This document shows positions 36,964 to 50,596 of a DNA stretch of 64,000 nt, in pieces. Location of the stretch: the NCBI RefSeq assembly GCF_001949145.1, contig NW_019091410.1:1120658-1184657 (forward strand). The letters run 5' to 3'. The stretch's first letter is position 1. Every line of letters begins with the position of its first letter. The DNA is from Acanthaster planci (lineage: Eukaryota; Echinodermata; Asteroidea; Valvatida; Acanthasteridae). The notes beneath the pieces were generated by a model that saw nothing but the letters and a program-made list of their open reading frames with translations, was not told the DNA's origin and ran no database searches. The position numbers were made by a program, and so were the translations under genes.

Positions 36964-38551
36964 GAATAGTCCATTGTCACGGTCGAGATAATAGCTGAAA
37001 GTTCATCCTACTAACCAGCGGAATCCAATGCCGTTGACTGTTCGAAACACACTTCCGTGCGCGATCATATCACCTCAGAAGTTTCCTTTGATTAACCCCT
37101 TCACCATGTCGCTTATCAACCTGTGGAAAGGTGGGGCGAAAATAGTTAAGTTGATTTCCCTTGGCACACAGAGGCTGATGCCGGGCGTTTCTTGTGAAAT
37201 CACAGACAACAGTACTGATCAAATCACATGTGGTCGAGAAGACTCGGCCCGAATCTGACAAGGTGCGCTAATTCACTGCTTATTTATGAAAACCGGGCTG
37301 TCCATACCCAACCGCACAAAATAAGCATACGGGAACAATACGGCGGCTCTGGACACAAGGCGGCGCTTTCAACGTGACCGCACAATGTGCAGTGCGCACG
37401 GTCACAGCAGAGATGTGGGCTGTTCCATCCAAACGGTACAGGGGAGTGTCCTCTTGATACGGCATTAAATGACAGGCTCTTGAAAACTATATTAAACGCG
37501 GGCTGCATGGCGGAGAAAAGACTGGTAGTGCTCTCTGGATACTGCAGAGGTGACTAGTTTGGAGTGACGTATTATGGCTGATAACCAAACATCAATTCTG
37601 AAATGGCTGCTTTTTCAATCCAAAGGGAAAAAAATTAAAATGAAGTTTCACTGTTGCGACGAACCGTAACACTAAGTACCGGCTAGTTACGTTCGCGATT
37701 TAAACAGCATTATCAGAAGACAAAGTCAGCAAATGAACGATAGGCATCCCCCTATAACAGCACACATTTAATGGAACCCCTGTCATAGGAAAAACAACAG
37801 CAGATTGATTAACTTAATACACAATGCAAATATTCAATTATCAAAAGGCCATTCTGGAAAGGAAATTTTTACCCGGCCTGTGTCTGAGGGTTGCGAGCCC
37901 CAAAACAGCACAGTACAAATCCTGTTGGAGGATTATTATGCGTTTGGTTGGGGACAAAAAAGGCATAAAAATTCCACAACGCGACGAATACAGCGAACCC
38001 CCACGCCCCCCCCCAAAAAATTCGAAACCCGCAGCAAAAAAAAATCTAGAATCGCCTTCGTTGCTTTGGTAAAAGCTCGAAACCTGGACAAGTCAGCAAA
38101 TGAGCTTACCGTCCGTGACTGTATCTTACTCTTGGGGGTAATCCTCCACATTTTGTTTTGATGATTATTTTTCACGGTGGCCTTCACATTTTGACTACCA
38201 CAAGAAAAATCAGTGCAAAAGGATTCATGCTCTTCTGAACTAATAAGGCGCAAAATTAGGCGTTCAAGGGCCAATACCTTTGGCTCAATCCCCCACACCC
38301 ATCCTGCTGCCCAAATTGTTCACCTAATCAGTCCACCACCCGGTAATATAGTACGTCGCCACTCAAAGCGCTACAAAAGCACCAGGCATGGCGTCCTCCG
38401 TTCCCATATACCGCTAATGACTTCGCGGGCGAGAGAGTGGTTGAATAGGGCGAGCAAATTGGTCGGAACGTGCTCATTCAGCCAGTGTTGGCAATCAGCA
38501 CGCGCGTTGCGAGCAAAGACGCACTGAAGGGTCCCTCTCAATGTACGTCAG

Positions 38552-38579
38552 GTCGGTGCCGCCGCAGCGAGGCACCGAC
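38552..38579. repeat. 9-bp GC-rich hairpin
   Basis: GTCGGTGCC, 10-nt loop, GGCACCGAC, in intergenic DNA about 1.8 kb upstream of the guanylate cyclase start. Confidence 0.5.
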
Positions 38580-41167
38580 AATCAATTCACAACTTGCCGC
38601 TTTCATTAATTTTATTACGGCGACAAGCGTCGCAACTTCCTGATTAAGGAACCAACGAAGGAAAGTATAGCCCCAAAATACACACAGTTGCCAACAGATA
38701 ACCCTACATTGCAAACCATGTTTCAATACCATCAGGTACATTAATCTGTTACTCTGCAGCCTGAACAGGGTTGCTCAGACAGTGTTTCTACTGTTTTATT
38801 CTTTGGAAAATTAAACAAAAGTAAAAACATATTTCAACATCAGGTCTTATAAAACTTAAGTTCAGTATGCTGGGTTCTTAGTTGCAACAAAGGTCAAGAA
38901 CTACTGAAATGTTTGGATAAATGATGTCTGCTTGAATCCCCTAGATATCAAGTGAGCAACACCATGAATATTCTAAAATGCACTTTTGGAGCCTCTCGAC
39001 AGTCTCTTGAATTCGCCTTCTTCGCAGTTCCATCCATCTGAGTCGCTACATTGTTTGCCTCGATTACTGAAATATTAGTTACAGTTCTTCATGGAGTAGC
39101 ACAAAGCACTGTAAAATAATTCCAAAACTGTTTTCAACCAAAAGTAAATATATACATATGTAAATACAGCACAAACGGACGAACCTTGGGCTCCTGCCAT
39201 TCAAGTGCACGGCTACAAAATCTTTTCACACTTTGTATTCTGATCACCTTTTTATGGCAGGTTGCTCAGAGAGAGGGTTCTTGAACAAATTTATTTTCCC
39301 AGTTATTGAACACACCTCTAGTGCAAAGTCACGGACTATTCAATGACCATCTGTCAAATGCTCGCACAGCTTAAACAAAATCCAAAGCAACGCAACGGCT
39401 TTTTTGTGTGTCTAGTTACTTCATGATTCTGTTGCCAAGTAAAGGTGTCGTCTTGTGATAAGCATTTAAAATCACCTTTGCGTAATATTTGTATTATCTT
39501 ATTCAAGAATTTCTTTTCTCGGGTTCGTTACACAAGAAGTATTGGTCACGAAGAAGAAAGGCACATCGCGGGTTTTCGACGAAGTATTCACGAGGTACAT
39601 TAATTTTTTTTTACTGATTTATTTCATTGGTTTTAGCAAGCAATCGCACTGATTATTTTTTTATAGTAGGCATACTCACTGTTTTTATGCCTTTGCAAAT
39701 CCGACATGCAAGAGATTCTGAGACACGTGACACCGTAAAACGCAGTAAATCAGCAAGAAAGAGTCTAAAATACAACTTGGAGGCACAGATATTTTGGAAA
39801 GTGAATTGCTTTAAGGCCGTTGTGGTGGAACATGCTCATACAGTTTTTAAAGAAGTCACCTTGGGACAAGCATGAAATTTTGAAGTAAACAGGCCTTTAT
39901 CCCATCCTACAGCATGCTCTTTTCCCTGAAACCACTGTTCTGGCAAGCGTATGTTTTCCACACAAAGTTGCCGTATCAGTGGACACGAAGCAAAGTGCAA
40001 GTTGATGAGGGCGTATCGGGGGATTAGAGCGAAGGATAAGCTGCAAGCAACGGCAAGACGGGAGGGAACTCATGGCGGCTTAATTCATTACGGTACCGCG
40101 GGACAGCCTATCGGGAGTTGTCACCAGGCTACGGCAGCTATGCAAGTCTCGAGCTCGAGGGTTTGTGGGCAATGCTCTCACTACTTTGGATACCAACTGG
40201 GATTTTTCTGTGTTGATAAAGGCCCTAAGCTACGGGGATTTGAATAAAAATGGCAGGACTGTTGGGACTACTGGGAGCCTCAGTCTACGTCGAAGTAAAT
40301 AGTACTTCACAAGACAGGGATATCATTCTCATAAGCCACACACTACATGTGACTTTAGTGCTCACAAAACAGTCTTCAATCTACCTGCTTGAAGTACAGG
40401 TGATGGCATATCACATAATATAAACAAAAGCAGCGTAGCTATGCATGATATTGGATGGTTTAAACACAATTATCTTTCAAACCCTTCTGTGTGTTCAACG
40501 GAGGGAATAGTTAGCAACCTAAAAGTGTAAGTACATGTACATCTTGCAAAGTTTCGGCTTGACCTTCCGAAAAAAAGGGTAGCCTAATCTCAAATGAAAG
40601 AATAGCAGACTGTCAGAGGCTAGGTAAAAGTATACTTCTTGAGTTAGAGATCTTTGAGGGCACAGAACTGGCATCAAAACGTATTTGGTTCCCTTATGAC
40701 ATCTCTGGTGGTGTGAATAGATAGGCACATTTGACATATCAAATCAGCCCTCAAACGACCTCAAAGCATCATCCCAAATATCATCAAATAGCCGAAGAAA
40801 GGATGGCAAGGGCAATTAGGTATGCGTAAAAATGCAGCAGCACTTCGGGCCATTAGCCTGGGAGAGTGATTTGCTGTAGCCATGTAACTTCTTTGCCCAA
40901 GCAGCACACAGGCAGGGCATTATAGGCCAATGACAGCTAGGGGTACAGAGGCATTTCTGGTGTACTCGACAACTTTTGTCGGCGCATGTCTTCAAAAAAT
41001 TGGTTGGAGGACGCCACATTTGTTACTGTGATCAGGTACTTAATAACTGCACCAACCAACGATATCAAGAGTCTTAGTTTGCGAGCCATCTCCGTTCTAC
41101 GGTTTCAGAAAAGCAATGCGGAGGCCGGCTATAGGAACTACATTTTCACTGAGAATTTATCAACTAA

Positions 41168-41253
41168 TTTTGGTCGATTCTTAAACGCAGTGGCTCCGAG
41201 ACGTGCAACAAGCCACGTCTCTTCGATGTCGCCGAAGCCGACTAAAATCGACC
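41168..41253. repeat. Nested inverted repeat
   Basis: The outer arms GGTCGATT (about 41172-41179) and AATCGACC (about 41246-41253) enclose inner arms GAGACGTG (41198-41205) and CACGTCTC (41214-41221). It may be a worn fold-back element. Confidence 0.4.
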
Positions 41254-44200
41254 GCCATTTCACGCAGGCTGCCTCCGGTTATGCTTTGAGTAACTGTTAA
41301 TAAATTACAGAAAATGGGAATGGCCGGATGAAACATAAACGATTAAGTATTGCACTTGGTCTTTCAGAAAGGTTCCAAAAGTAGTCTGCGCACTTCTTAA
41401 CAGGACGTTTAATCTAACTACCCCTTCCCAAAAATATAAATCACAAAGACGTCCCTTTATGCAATAAACGATTGCAGATAAGAAGACGAAAGCCAAGTTT
41501 AGGTATGAAGCGTGAGACGAAGCTTTTGTGACATTACCTTATCGTATTAAAATCGACATTTCGTGCCGATGGGAAAGTGGGCTTAATGACAAGCATCACA
41601 ACACAACAATACCCAAAGGTACTTTCAATCTCCTGTACACCCTTTTCTGTAATAAAAAAAGCAAAACAGATCCACCCCTCGACAGAAATGCCTGGCAGTC
41701 ATTCGTACAAGACCACATGTCAAAATAAATTTCGTTCGAAGTATATCAAACTATGACACCTGAGTTCGCATAAGGAACTGCTTGGAGTATTTTCATTATG
41801 ATACCAGAACTACAGACACTTACTAGAGGGTACACGCACTTTTTAGCGGTGATGATACAATGATTCAGAGCCTTGGGCTCTGCAACATGACCATATTCCT
41901 GGATTAAAGCTGAAAATGATGCAGGAGAGAGATATCCACAGGAAACAGCGTGCTTAAAATGCGAGGATCGCTATAGCATGAGCATTCACTGGAACCAAGC
42001 CAATTACATTGGAGATACTATAGCGCACAGGCGCGACCACACGTACATAATCATGCCCTATTACAAAAAAGGCGCTGGTTTGTCTCGATTTGTATTGAAT
42101 TACAAAATACAACACTGCCAGCCAAAAAAGGTGTCGCAGACGGTAGAAACGTGAGACAAAGGGAAAAGTGCGAGACATCATAGCTGCATGTACAGACGTT
42201 CCCATCATCTTGTTCACGCTGCGAATGTATCAACACGTGGTATAAAAATGATTAGGGACGCGGGACAGTCACCTTCAAAGCCCATAGAACCTGTTATAGA
42301 GTCAAAAAAGAAAATGAAGTTCTAAACAATGTACCCCCACCAACACACACCCATCTCCACGTAGCTACCGCCGAAAAGGCTTGATCAATGTGACAGGCGG
42401 TTCAACCATGTACAGAGCACCAATCAACTGAATCAATCCAAATCTAAATCTAAATAGATGGGGGCATTGCAAGATAACAGATAACACTATTTCAGTTTGG
42501 TCTCCAACTTGTTTTGTAAGCTCAACGATTTCATTAATATTGCCTGGTCTTTGTGCGAGCTGAACGAGGGTGTTTTCGCAAGCGACTATTCTCCTCATTA
42601 AGTCTTACAGGTGATTCTGCAGCCCCAGGCAAGGGCTCATACACAGATGTAGAGAAATGTGATATTTGTACCAAAACAAGGAGGAATGCTTGCTGAGATC
42701 CAGCAGTCTAAACCTTACACTTTTTTGCCCACAGAAGCCTGTTTTACATTAGTGCTTACATCGTGCAGGCTGACGTCTGGCGGTCATGTATTATTAATAT
42801 CAAAAATTAATCAATAAACCCAAAACGGTTCACATTACCATGTGCATATTCTATTTTTACACAATGAATGTAAATATGAAAATTGGAAATATGATACAAC
42901 GTCACTGATGATTAAGCAACGGGGCGAAAGCTTCATTTCAGGTGAAGCACAGCCTATAAACGGATTAACAATCGGGAAACTTAGTGAAGTGACTTCTAGT
43001 TCCCTGGCTACCCATCATCGCTATTCTTAAACACTGCAATTATTAGACTAAATCTTTTCGCCAGTTATGGACCATCAGACACAAATGAACGAGATGCACG
43101 AAAACTGGACGTTTTGCCACTGATGTTTCGATTATTCTTTCGATCGATCTCACAAAAAAAATACTTCACAATGAAGCATCGCCTTGACCACGTTCTTACC
43201 AATGCTTCTTTCAAAGAGCAGATTTCATTTTACCGAGCGGGCAACGTGCAATAATGCTACAATCTGCGCTCCACAGATTTGACAAAAGCGATCTAAATGT
43301 AAGTTTAGGGAATGCCCTAGAATTTTTGGAGGAACGAGTCAATCTTTTGCGATGCGACAAATCAACATGCGCTTTTTGAAGAAATCACCTCAATGGGAAA
43401 AAGCTGCATTCTATCATTATTAAATGCCGGAGCCCAACACGAAGACTGTGGTTCCAGATAGTGACTGAGGTTATGTCAATAGCTGAGTAACGATTTGGGG
43501 GAAAGGATTGAGATGTCACTTTTTTCTTTGAAATTAGGAATTCGTGTTAAACCTAAAAAAGTTCACAAAACCAATTTGCAATAACGTGTTTAGTGGTGTT
43601 AACTTTTGAGGGCGAGTTAACTAAGCAAATTTGAGACCAATGTTAAGATCGCATGCATATTTGCGAAGGGAACAAAATTGCTTTGCCAGTGCTAGTTTTT
43701 TCACCTTTGTTTCTAAACAGTAATCAAGGAAAAGTTCAAGATTTGAAAAGTAACTGAAATAGACACCACCATGTTGGTATTCTGTTTCCTTCAGTAAAGC
43801 CACAAATTTTCTTCTCAATCCACGTCCCACGTGATGTCTTTTTTCCCGGGGCTATCAGAACGCTACAGGCCACTGCTGAAAAGCGCTCGGACTGTGGTTA
43901 TGTGAACGAGCTTTTGGGGCGCTGATCTGCGGCATTAATGAAGTATTCTTCAAAGATGGGATAATATCTGACCGAGAACGGGGACTCCTTCCAAAAAGTT
44001 ATGAACATATGGATGGATTGAAATATTCACATCACAAACTAACCATCTCTTCTTTGGGCACACAGAGTGTTATCAAGGGTGTTGTTAATTCAAGGACTTT
44101 CATATGCTTGCAAATCTTTATGGCTTCTGCGATGGCGATTATATTTGTAAATGATGCTCACCTGGGAAAAGGCATCAATGACAGCTGAAAATCTCAACAA

Positions 44201-45473
44201 AGTCACATGGAAATGAAGTGGACTGGGGCTTTTCCGATCAAACTTCATCTCCACAGGTGTAAAACTTCACTCTCCCCGAGCCTTAGCACGTCATGTTTGC
44301 ATTGTTACTTAGTCAACCGAAAATCTCCGCACTGAATAGTCACACGATCATAACAGCAACTCATTTTTTTCACCGACCCAACTGATCTCAGAGCCTGAAT
44401 ATTGTCAACTGCCATCCCTAACGTATTCACTGTTGACCGAGACAGGTGCAAGGCCTCTTCTGTTACGGCTATCTAACAAGGTGCTGGGTAAGTGTAAGGG
44501 CAAAGTGTGAGTCAATACTTCTTTATCATCCATATCAAAAAATAAAATCTTTAAGATAGCATCCCAAAGGGGTTAAGGTGCGCAGGTGTCTCTACCTGGT
44601 TCCTCCATGGTGCAACATATTACTGTCTGCCGGCATCATGTGTCGTCAGCCACGTTGTTAGCATGCCATTCATTTCTAAGACATCAAACCGTACATCAAC
44701 ACTCCAAACTCCTAAGCACGCCAAGTGATATGTTCTGGCGACAGTAATGCCTCACCCCAGGGTCCTCAACAACAGCCCGAATATTGGTGGAAATAGCCTA
44801 GTTGAAGAAGAAAATTACATTTTCGTCTATAGCTGCACATAGAGAGCCATGAACAGGAATCTCCAAGCATTTTATGTATGCTATAAGTATAACACCATCA
44901 CGAGCAAGCCTGCATACAGTAATTTTATTCCGTAGCCGTTAGTGCCGGTTCGAGACACAAAAATGGATATGACGGGTGCGAGAGATGTCCAGGCATGACA
45001 AGTACCTGCCCTCTCCCCAACTGAACAAAATAATGGCATCCACCGACACACTGCAGACACCCAAGCAAAAATGGAAGTTTGTGACGTCTGCATGATCGAA
45101 CAAAGACTCAAGCAATCACTTACAAAACCTTGCACTGTCACATCAGCAAATGCAATTATCAATTTTGAAATGGACCTAATTTACACCAACAGATGAAAAC
45201 GCGAAATTTGATTTAAAAAAAATTAAAATCTACACGTAGGCTGAAGGGTACCTCCCTCAAATGACAGACCAATATTCAAAGGTGTGCGTGAGGGAAATTG
45301 CCCTATTATCAATATTGTGGGGTAGCCCATAATCATCACGTGGCAACTGCACCACCACGCGTTGAATGGCCGAGGTACGTAGGTTCTCTTCTGTTAATCA
45401 TCAGTCTAATTTCAACAAGACATTTACAGTCCATCTTTTTTTGTTTTTTCTCTTCTGGCCACTTCATGAACAG

Positions 45474-45600
45474 GGTCCCTAAAGCTGTTTCATCCTCTCG
45501 TCGGCTGCTACGGATGACCGGCCCTGAAGGCGTTGCCAGCGTGCACGGGGGAGAGGCTTGGGCGGGCTGACCCCGCTGCGGACCGACACTGATCAATCGG
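45474..45600 (+). other. GC-rich island with splice-like borders
   Basis: A long T-rich tract ending CATGAACAG precedes a GC-rich block ending ATCAATCG before GTGAGA. One frame is open for about 38 codons before a TGA. It contrasts with the AT-rich surroundings and may be the end of a retroelement or an exon. No family assigned. Confidence 0.25.
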
Positions 45601-47663
45601 TGAGACCTTCGCATGGTTAAATCTCCCAGAAATTCAAGCTAGCGCAACATTACAGGTTTCCGTCTCATTAATCACGAACGGTGCTGGTTTGGACAGCTAC
45701 AGCAAAAAAGATTGAGTCGCCTTTAATAACTGGTTAATACTTTATTAGATTAATGTACAAGAAATAAGTGTATCACGACTGACCTTTATAGTGTTATATG
45801 TTTGGCCACTGAAGATGTAAACGCATATTGCCAGCAGTTCGTGCACTCCATCACCATAAACACACAACACGTACAGAACAACTACCTTTTGTTTAACAAC
45901 CGTTTAAGAACACAAACAACGGGAAGATACGGGAAAACAACCAAAGTACACGAATACTTCCCGCAATTCAGTCAGCGTTCTCCCTGGTAATGCTTACCCG
46001 TATTCTCAGAGGTGGTGGATGTTGGGCTTGGCAAATCGTGCATGACCAAGGTGCGTTCAAGTTTAGGGATGAGCGCGTTCGTTTCGCTGCATAAATGTTG
46101 GAAACGTTTTCGAAACATAAATGTCTTAAATGACCAGTCCTTCGACAAATTGCTCCACACGTTTGGCAAAGAGTTGGTCCTTGTAAATGTCAATATCAGA
46201 AGCAATTTAACCTCAATCTTTTTTTATTTAAAGGTGAAACGTACCAGTAACAAAGCAAGAAGAAAAGGCCAACATTCTCCAAAGAGCTGTTTTCAGCACA
46301 AATACACTGTCTTGTATTTTTTTTACAAACTGTACAGAAATGCGTTGTCTTACATCACGACATACTTTGACTCATTAAACCTAAAGAGGATAATCAAGTA
46401 AGAGTATCAACGAGGCCCGTGGACGCCCTTCCCTGGTCATTATGAATTGCAAGTTTAGACTGTCACCAAAATCTTCACTGGTCAGTATAATCACAGTAGC
46501 TCAGACAGTACCCCACTGTTCTTCTACAATCAAAATATTCTTGTCTATGAACGTCCCAGACCTTGGTTTAACAAGGAAGGTTAGAGCTTATTAAGGGCTT
46601 CACGGTGACGGACGAGCGTCGAGGAAACACATCTCTCTCCCTGGAACCGACTTAAGAAAACAGCCAGAACAAATACACAATCAAGTAGTGCACGCCAAGA
46701 TAGCCGTGGCTCTGGTTTTGTCAGTATAGCCGTACGTGCTAAGTGCTCATCACATGCTTCGCTGACTCATGGGAACACTTCCAAATCCTTGAGGAAGTTG
46801 ATTTGGTTTAAACCAAAATCAAGTCAGGAATTTAACCTAGGGAGTTGCGTATTTCCGAGCTGAATTTTGAAAAAGCCAACCTGGATGCATTGCGAGATCT
46901 ATTTGCCCTAGACATGCCTCGATCAGTGCACCATGCATGTCCGTCAACAGTTTTCTAGCAGTCCCAACGCATGCATAAAAAAGATCAGCAAAAACATTTT
47001 CAACCTTACACGGACCCTCACTTCATACTTCCACGAGGAGGTATAATTACAGCTATCTTAAAGTAGCAGTCCATATAGTTTTATTATGGAAGTAATGCTC
47101 GATTTTAACTTTAATTCAGCCAGATGCCGCTGGAATGAGAAAATCTCTGCTATACGCATTAGCAACGAATAGCAAGCTGCCAATGCAAGCAATGAGCCAA
47201 ACCAAAACACACTCGAACTCGATATGGCATTTTTGTCAAAAATCTTTACACTCCGTATTATGTACAAGCAAATGTCCACAAACACAGCATTATCAGCACT
47301 GATACAACCAATTAAAATGCAGGGGCAGCAGCAAGAAACAATCGCAGCTATCATACACCTCGTGCTCTGCCTTTCAAATTTCCTGTCACACAACGACTCT
47401 TTCTGTCCTATTTAAATAGTCTCAGAAGCGTTTAGAATGACCCAATGACAGTGAAATTCATGCAAACAAGGGCTTGGTGATTCTGTCGGATGACGGCGCT
47501 GGGGGAAAGAAACCTGGATAATCCTGGATAAGATCAGCCGTCAATTCAAAACATGTCGGACAGTTCATATCTTACGCATGGCTATCTCTATATTAATTAA
47601 GCTTCTCTTCATTTCTTATTGTTTTGAACAAGAGTTTATCCCAAGATTCATGACTACTATGGC

Positions 47664-47839
47664 AATACGGGCATTTCACAATAGACCGCTTCCAAGAGTT
47701 TGCAACGCGTTGGCCAATCACAATTCGCGAAATCTGTCGACCAAATGCGCGTTTGGAAAGGGTCGACAAGATTCGCGCATTGTGACCGGCCAACGCGTTG
47801 CAAACTCTTGGAGGTGGTCTATTGTGAATCGCCCGTATT
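47664..47839. mobile_element. Palindromic MITE, copy B (176 bp)
   Basis: Starts AATACGGGCATTTCACAATA and ends TATTGTGAATCGCCCGTATT. The arms contain CAAGAGTTTGCAACGCGTTG and its complement CAACGCGTTGCAAACTCTTG, an exact 20-bp match. It is the best-preserved member of the family in the window and lies in intergenic DNA. Confidence 0.88.
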
Positions 47840-48613
47840 ACCATTAGAGATCGAGGTTTAAGGTTTAAGCGACAAAAGCACCAAGAGGCAGCCTGTGTTA
47901 TTTCTATTTTTAGAACAACTTCAATGGCACAGAGTGCACTAGAATGAATGCACCAACAGTAAAACTAAGGAAACGAACTCACCACTTTTAAATGCAGCAC
48001 TTATTAGGTCAGTATAAGTGCCCGTCTACCGATACAAACTTTCCCTGACATGTTTTTGAAATGGATCGCGAGTGGAAGGGCGCTTCGTGTTGACAAGTCT
48101 TCGAGTGCATGTGGCTTCATCTTATACATGTACCGACATGCGTGTCAGAGGGAGTGAGCGCACGCTGCGACCACTGAGCTTGGGGCGACGCTATGCCTGG
48201 GTCTTAGCTCAATGTGGAACAGCCGAGGGCAAAGTGAAAAAATACACGAGATACAGATCATAAAAGTGCGATTTAAAAAAGGAGCTAACAGGCCTTTGAG
48301 ATGTATCAAAGTACGTGCTATGACAACCGTCAGAAAATCCTCAAATCAGGTCCGGCGCAATCCGTTCAATCATGGTTCTATGTCAAGGCACGCACTTTCA
48401 TTTCGGCAGGTGGGTTTGGTTTCAGGAATGGCCGATGGCAGAATCTGGAATACTCTCCGACAAAGACGTACCGCTTAGCCCAAAGAGCCTGCCAACAGAA
48501 ATAAAAAAGTAATGATCTCCCTCTTCTTCACGTATGGAGAACCCACATCCACCTCACAGACTGCCAACCGATTCTTCCGTACCGGTATACAGTCGTACGA
48601 AGATTGGTAGTGT

Positions 48614-48820
48614 CTACTGAAGTGGTCTTACTTTGTGGAAAAACAACACCTCGTCAGCGCAAACTCTACCCACAGTACGTGCCGATTGTACCATGAATTT
48701 GCCGGTGTCGGGATACCGGCACCTCTTTGCATTCTTTCGACATTCAATCGTATGCATTCGCTTTGTACAGAACGTATACTGCGTCCTTAAAAGTGGCTTT
48801 CTGTACGCACGGCTGTCATA
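48614..48820 (-). CDS. Unidentified Cys/Arg-rich exon-like segment
   Basis: The minus strand has a possible acceptor (CTCTATGACAG) followed by YRKPLLRTQYTFCTKRMHTI, ECRKNAKRCRYPDTGKF and GRVCADEVLFFHK, with a GTAAGA donor directly after the Lys codon at about 48634. The frame stays open on both sides (48614-49078), but the left portion is low-complexity hydrophobic and probably not coding. The family is not recognised. Confidence 0.2.
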   Translation of the reverse strand, partial: YDSRAYRKPLLRTQYTFCTKRMHTIECRKNAKRCRYPDTGKFMVQSARTVGRVCADEVLFFHKVRPLQ

Positions 48821-50420
48821 GAGCAAGACCGAGGTAATGTTACGAGTCAAGCACGTTATTCTATATGCAGTTATAAAGCACGGTACGGCTGTTTTTAGCT
48901 GCCAATAAAGAATAAAAGTGAACAATTTTTGTTTTGTAAGAATCTTAAAACAGAGAAGATAGACAAAATAATACCTAAAACATATTTGGGTACACTCGGA
49001 AAATTGCACACTGTCTCCCTCAAATGTAAACAAGCGCAAAACACCTATTAAAATGAAAAAAAAAACATGATGCATCACTTGAAGAATAACTGTTACATCA
49101 CGCTATATATTCAGAGAATGCCTATTGGAGTGTAGATATTGTAATACAGTTTCATATGACTGGCGGGCAGAGTGGCTAGTAGTGCTATATTAATAGGTAT
49201 ATTTTTCACAGATTCTTTCATTTTCGGGCATGAAAAGCTCCGACCATTAATCTCAGTAGCAGAAATGGTACCTCGAAATGCGCGTATATATTAAAGCTAA
49301 CTTTGAACTTGAAACAACTCTTTTAGGATCAGGCCCACTCAGTATAGCACGTGCAGAAAAGCTGGCCCCTGGATCTGAAATGCTACGGTTCGCCATGCAG
49401 TTAATGCAGCCTGATAAAGCAGATTTAATAGGAGTACAATATAAGTAGTCAATATTTGGCCGGACATTCCTCTAGGACACTGCTCCACGTCTTGTGGTGG
49501 TTAAGTGGAGCGCGGTATGAGCCGCCTCCATCCACAGCTCCATTTCTTGGAGGCAAAGAAACTGATAACATCGATTTTTCTCTTTCTCAAGCCTTAATGA
49601 TAGATCTAGGGAACCAAGTGATGGCATGGCTCCGGGGAAACTCGCTTTAAGGTTTTTTATCTCTCAGTTTACATCCGGCAGTGGAATAATTTCCAGTTTT
49701 AGAAATGCATATTGGAAAGATCTGGACTTTGGGATTAATTTCAAGAAATTTTATGAAATATGAGTAGATGTGCCAATTGCAGATTCATGGGGCACAACTT
49801 CCAGATTTATACCAATGTCATCTTTTAAATGCGTCACAAAAGCAATCTTAAAGTTACAAAGAGCACTGAAGGGTATTGTAAGGGGGTTGCGGAATTACAC
49901 GTTTGTCACTCAAAATGGAGGTTGAATTTGAAAACCGCCAAGCGCACTCTAAATGCGTCTTTGAATGTCAGTCAAGTGAAGTCGCCGGGCAATCCTCTGA
50001 TGTGAATTGGACGAAGTGAAGGAAAGCTGTGGAAAGTAAAGTGGGATACACGCAGCCTATATATAAGCATGAAAATCGCTTGTGACAAGGCCACTTTAGA
50101 TAAGGGATAACAACGAAAGAAGACAAGAACGCACAAACTGAAAGGCACCAGTGTAGCAGGGCGTATTTTGACCGTAAAATCAAAAGGGACTACTAAGAAA
50201 CGTCCACCCAAGTTTCTTATAGAGGCTTTACACGGTAGCCATCTTGCAGGGCAGTTCTTTTGTTCCGCAAGGAAACCTCCTTTGTGCGTACCCTGTGACA
50301 CAAAAGCATTGACCTGCACGATGGCAGCCATGCAAACCTTCTATAGAAGCAAGCAGCAACAAGAGTGACAGACTTTAAATGGGTCTCCATACATGTTTGA
50401 GTCAGATATTTGTTGCCCTC

Positions 50421-50596
50421 AGGCCGGTTCATCCTTCGCGCAAAAACGAACGCGAATTTGCGACGTCACATCAAATATCGGCAATGCAAATTCGTAAAAG
50501 TTGAAAACATTTGAACTCGGGCAAATTTTCACCAGAAAGTTGCCGTGACGTCAAATTCGAGTCGCTTTCGCATTTGCCTGAAGTATGAACCGGCCT
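50421..50596. mobile_element. Second MITE family with CRE-like sites in its arms (about 176 bp)
   Basis: The left end AGGCCGGTTCATCCTTCGCG and the complement of the right end AGGCCGGTTCATACTTCAGG are terminal inverted repeats. Further inside, GCGAATTTGCGACGTCAC (left) matches GACTCGAATTTGACGTCACG (complement of right). The right arm has a perfect TGACGTCA at 50546-50553. There is no open frame. The superfamily is not assigned; TTAA follows the right end but is absent on the left. Confidence 0.75.
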
